Shown here: piece by piece, positions 63,442 through 64,000 of the stretch | Layout of the letters: every line of letters begins with the position of its first letter | Numbering within the stretch: position 1 is the first letter of the stretch | Assembly: GCF_002863225.1 (NCBI RefSeq) | Contig: NZ_PKEK01000039.1 | Span: 1-64,000 of the forward strand | DNA length: 64,000 nucleotides | From: Mycobacterium sp. | Lineage (GTDB): Bacteria > Actinomycetota > Actinomycetes > Mycobacteriales > Mycobacteriaceae | Direction: 5' to 3' | Program-made: the position numbers and the translations under genes | The notes under the pieces: model-generated | What the model saw: the letters and a program-made list of their open reading frames with translations, nothing else | Told to the model about the DNA's origin: nothing | The model's database searches: none

Positions 63442-63817
63442 CAATCCGACCCTAGTTGCGATTAAACGGAACCATAACCCCGTTTCGCTGATGGCGAACG
63501 AGGCGCTGCCCAGAGGTCGTCGACACCGTGCTCGCCGGCAGCAACATGCGCGTGTCGAGGATGCCAGCTGTCCGGGGCGTCAAACCGCGCCGTGCTGTGC
63601 GGCGCGCAAATCGCGAGCGGCCGTCGGCGCATCGAAGATCCGGTGACCACCAGCCAATTCGTCTGCGCCAGTGCGATTCTCCAGCAACATGTGTTGTTTT
63701 TGCTGTCGCCACTGTTCGTACCGCCGGTTGGTTGGAGTATTTCTGGGTATGCCCGTGGGTCTGAGTTGCTCGTAATGGCGAGTGGCGTTCGCAACTGCCG
63801 GGAAAACGGAGATACAG
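63442..63817. other. Intergenic region between divergent LLM and HAD genes
   Basis: About 375 bp containing the promoters of both neighbours. No gene or clear dyad was seen; short frames on both strands have no family match. Confidence 0.4.
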
Positions 63818-64000
63818 ATGTCTGATGAGGGTTCGCCGGCGGTGTTGTTCGACCTCGACGGCACGTTGGTTGATACGAATTTCCATCACGCGGTCGCGTG
63901 GCAGCGCGCATTCGCCGATGTGGGCGCTCATGTGTCGTGTTGGCGCATCATCGAACTGTTGGGGCGCTCCGGCGATGAACTGGTCGTGGAGTCGATCGGT
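63818..64000 (+). CDS. HAD-superfamily hydrolase, 5' part (cut by window end)
   Basis: ATG 63818 (CGGAG about 7 bp before) opens MSDEGSPAVLFDLDGTLVDT, the HAD motif I DxDGTLxD with the nucleophile Asp. HHAVAWQRAFADVG is the start of a cap domain of the beta-phosphoglucomutase/phosphoglycolate phosphatase type. Only 61 codons are in the window. Substrate cannot be stated. Confidence 0.85.
   Translation, partial: MSDEGSPAVLFDLDGTLVDTNFHHAVAWQRAFADVGAHVSCWRIIELLGRSGDELVVESIG

Overview
This is a GC-rich actinobacterial window. Its gene families point to a non-tuberculous Mycobacterium: a complete MmpL transporter plus two MmpL fragments, a PGRS-type glycine-rich exported protein, F420-type oxidoreductases, mycofactocin-type dehydrogenases and, above all, a DosR/DevR dormancy region closely resembling that of M. 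tuberculosis. No rRNA, tRNA or CRISPR array was seen. Species cannot be assigned from this sequence alone.

Left part (1-13 kb): a decayed region. It opens with the 3' end of an IS21-type istB gene and its terminal repeats. It then holds a few apparently intact genes: a STAS protein, a small helical protein, a PQQ-type membrane protein and a PAS-ANTAR regulator. These sit among many relics: an MmpL fragment, an F420/PPOX gene with a stop at codon 4, a four-module repeat gene broken by a frameshift and an amber codon, a frameshifted MerR/membrane-protein pair, and remnants of CocE, SnoaL, NAD(P)-binding and DUF445 genes. Three copies of an approximately 100-bp IS left end are scattered at 2.1, 12.5 and 16.8 kb.

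Middle part (13-30.7 kb): the PGRS-type protein with a regular internal super-repeat, a solitary 980-residue MmpL, then a probable catabolic block. The block contains a cytochrome P450, two TetR regulators with visible palindromic operators, two mycofactocin-type SDRs, a double carboxymuconolactone-decarboxylase-like protein, an aldehyde dehydrogenase, a truncated dehydrogenase and a SnoaL-like protein. An MmyB-type regulator divergent from an SDR closes this part.

Dormancy island (31-56 kb): ten tandem-domain universal stress proteins (one with an internal stop), three Acg-like nitroreductases, the Rv3134c-devR-devS-like operon, a second DevS-like kinase lacking the haem-ligand histidine, ferredoxin FdxA, Rv2004c-like and Rv1733c-like genes, a PPOX-type flavoprotein, a GNAT acetyltransferase, two small membrane proteins and a phosphoketolase. 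At least eight sequences matching the DosR box pattern (GGGAC-N4-GNCCC-like) lie in the intergenic gaps, so most of this block is probably one hypoxia/NO regulon.

Right end (56-64 kb): an unusual DUF4236-membrane-DEDDh exonuclease-BRCT fusion protein, a cupin fragment and an MmpL C-terminal fragment, a SnoaL/SDR operon divergent from a MerR gene that carries an early amber codon beside a perfect 36-bp palindrome, an LLM-class F420 oxidoreductase, and the start of a HAD hydrolase cut by the window edge.
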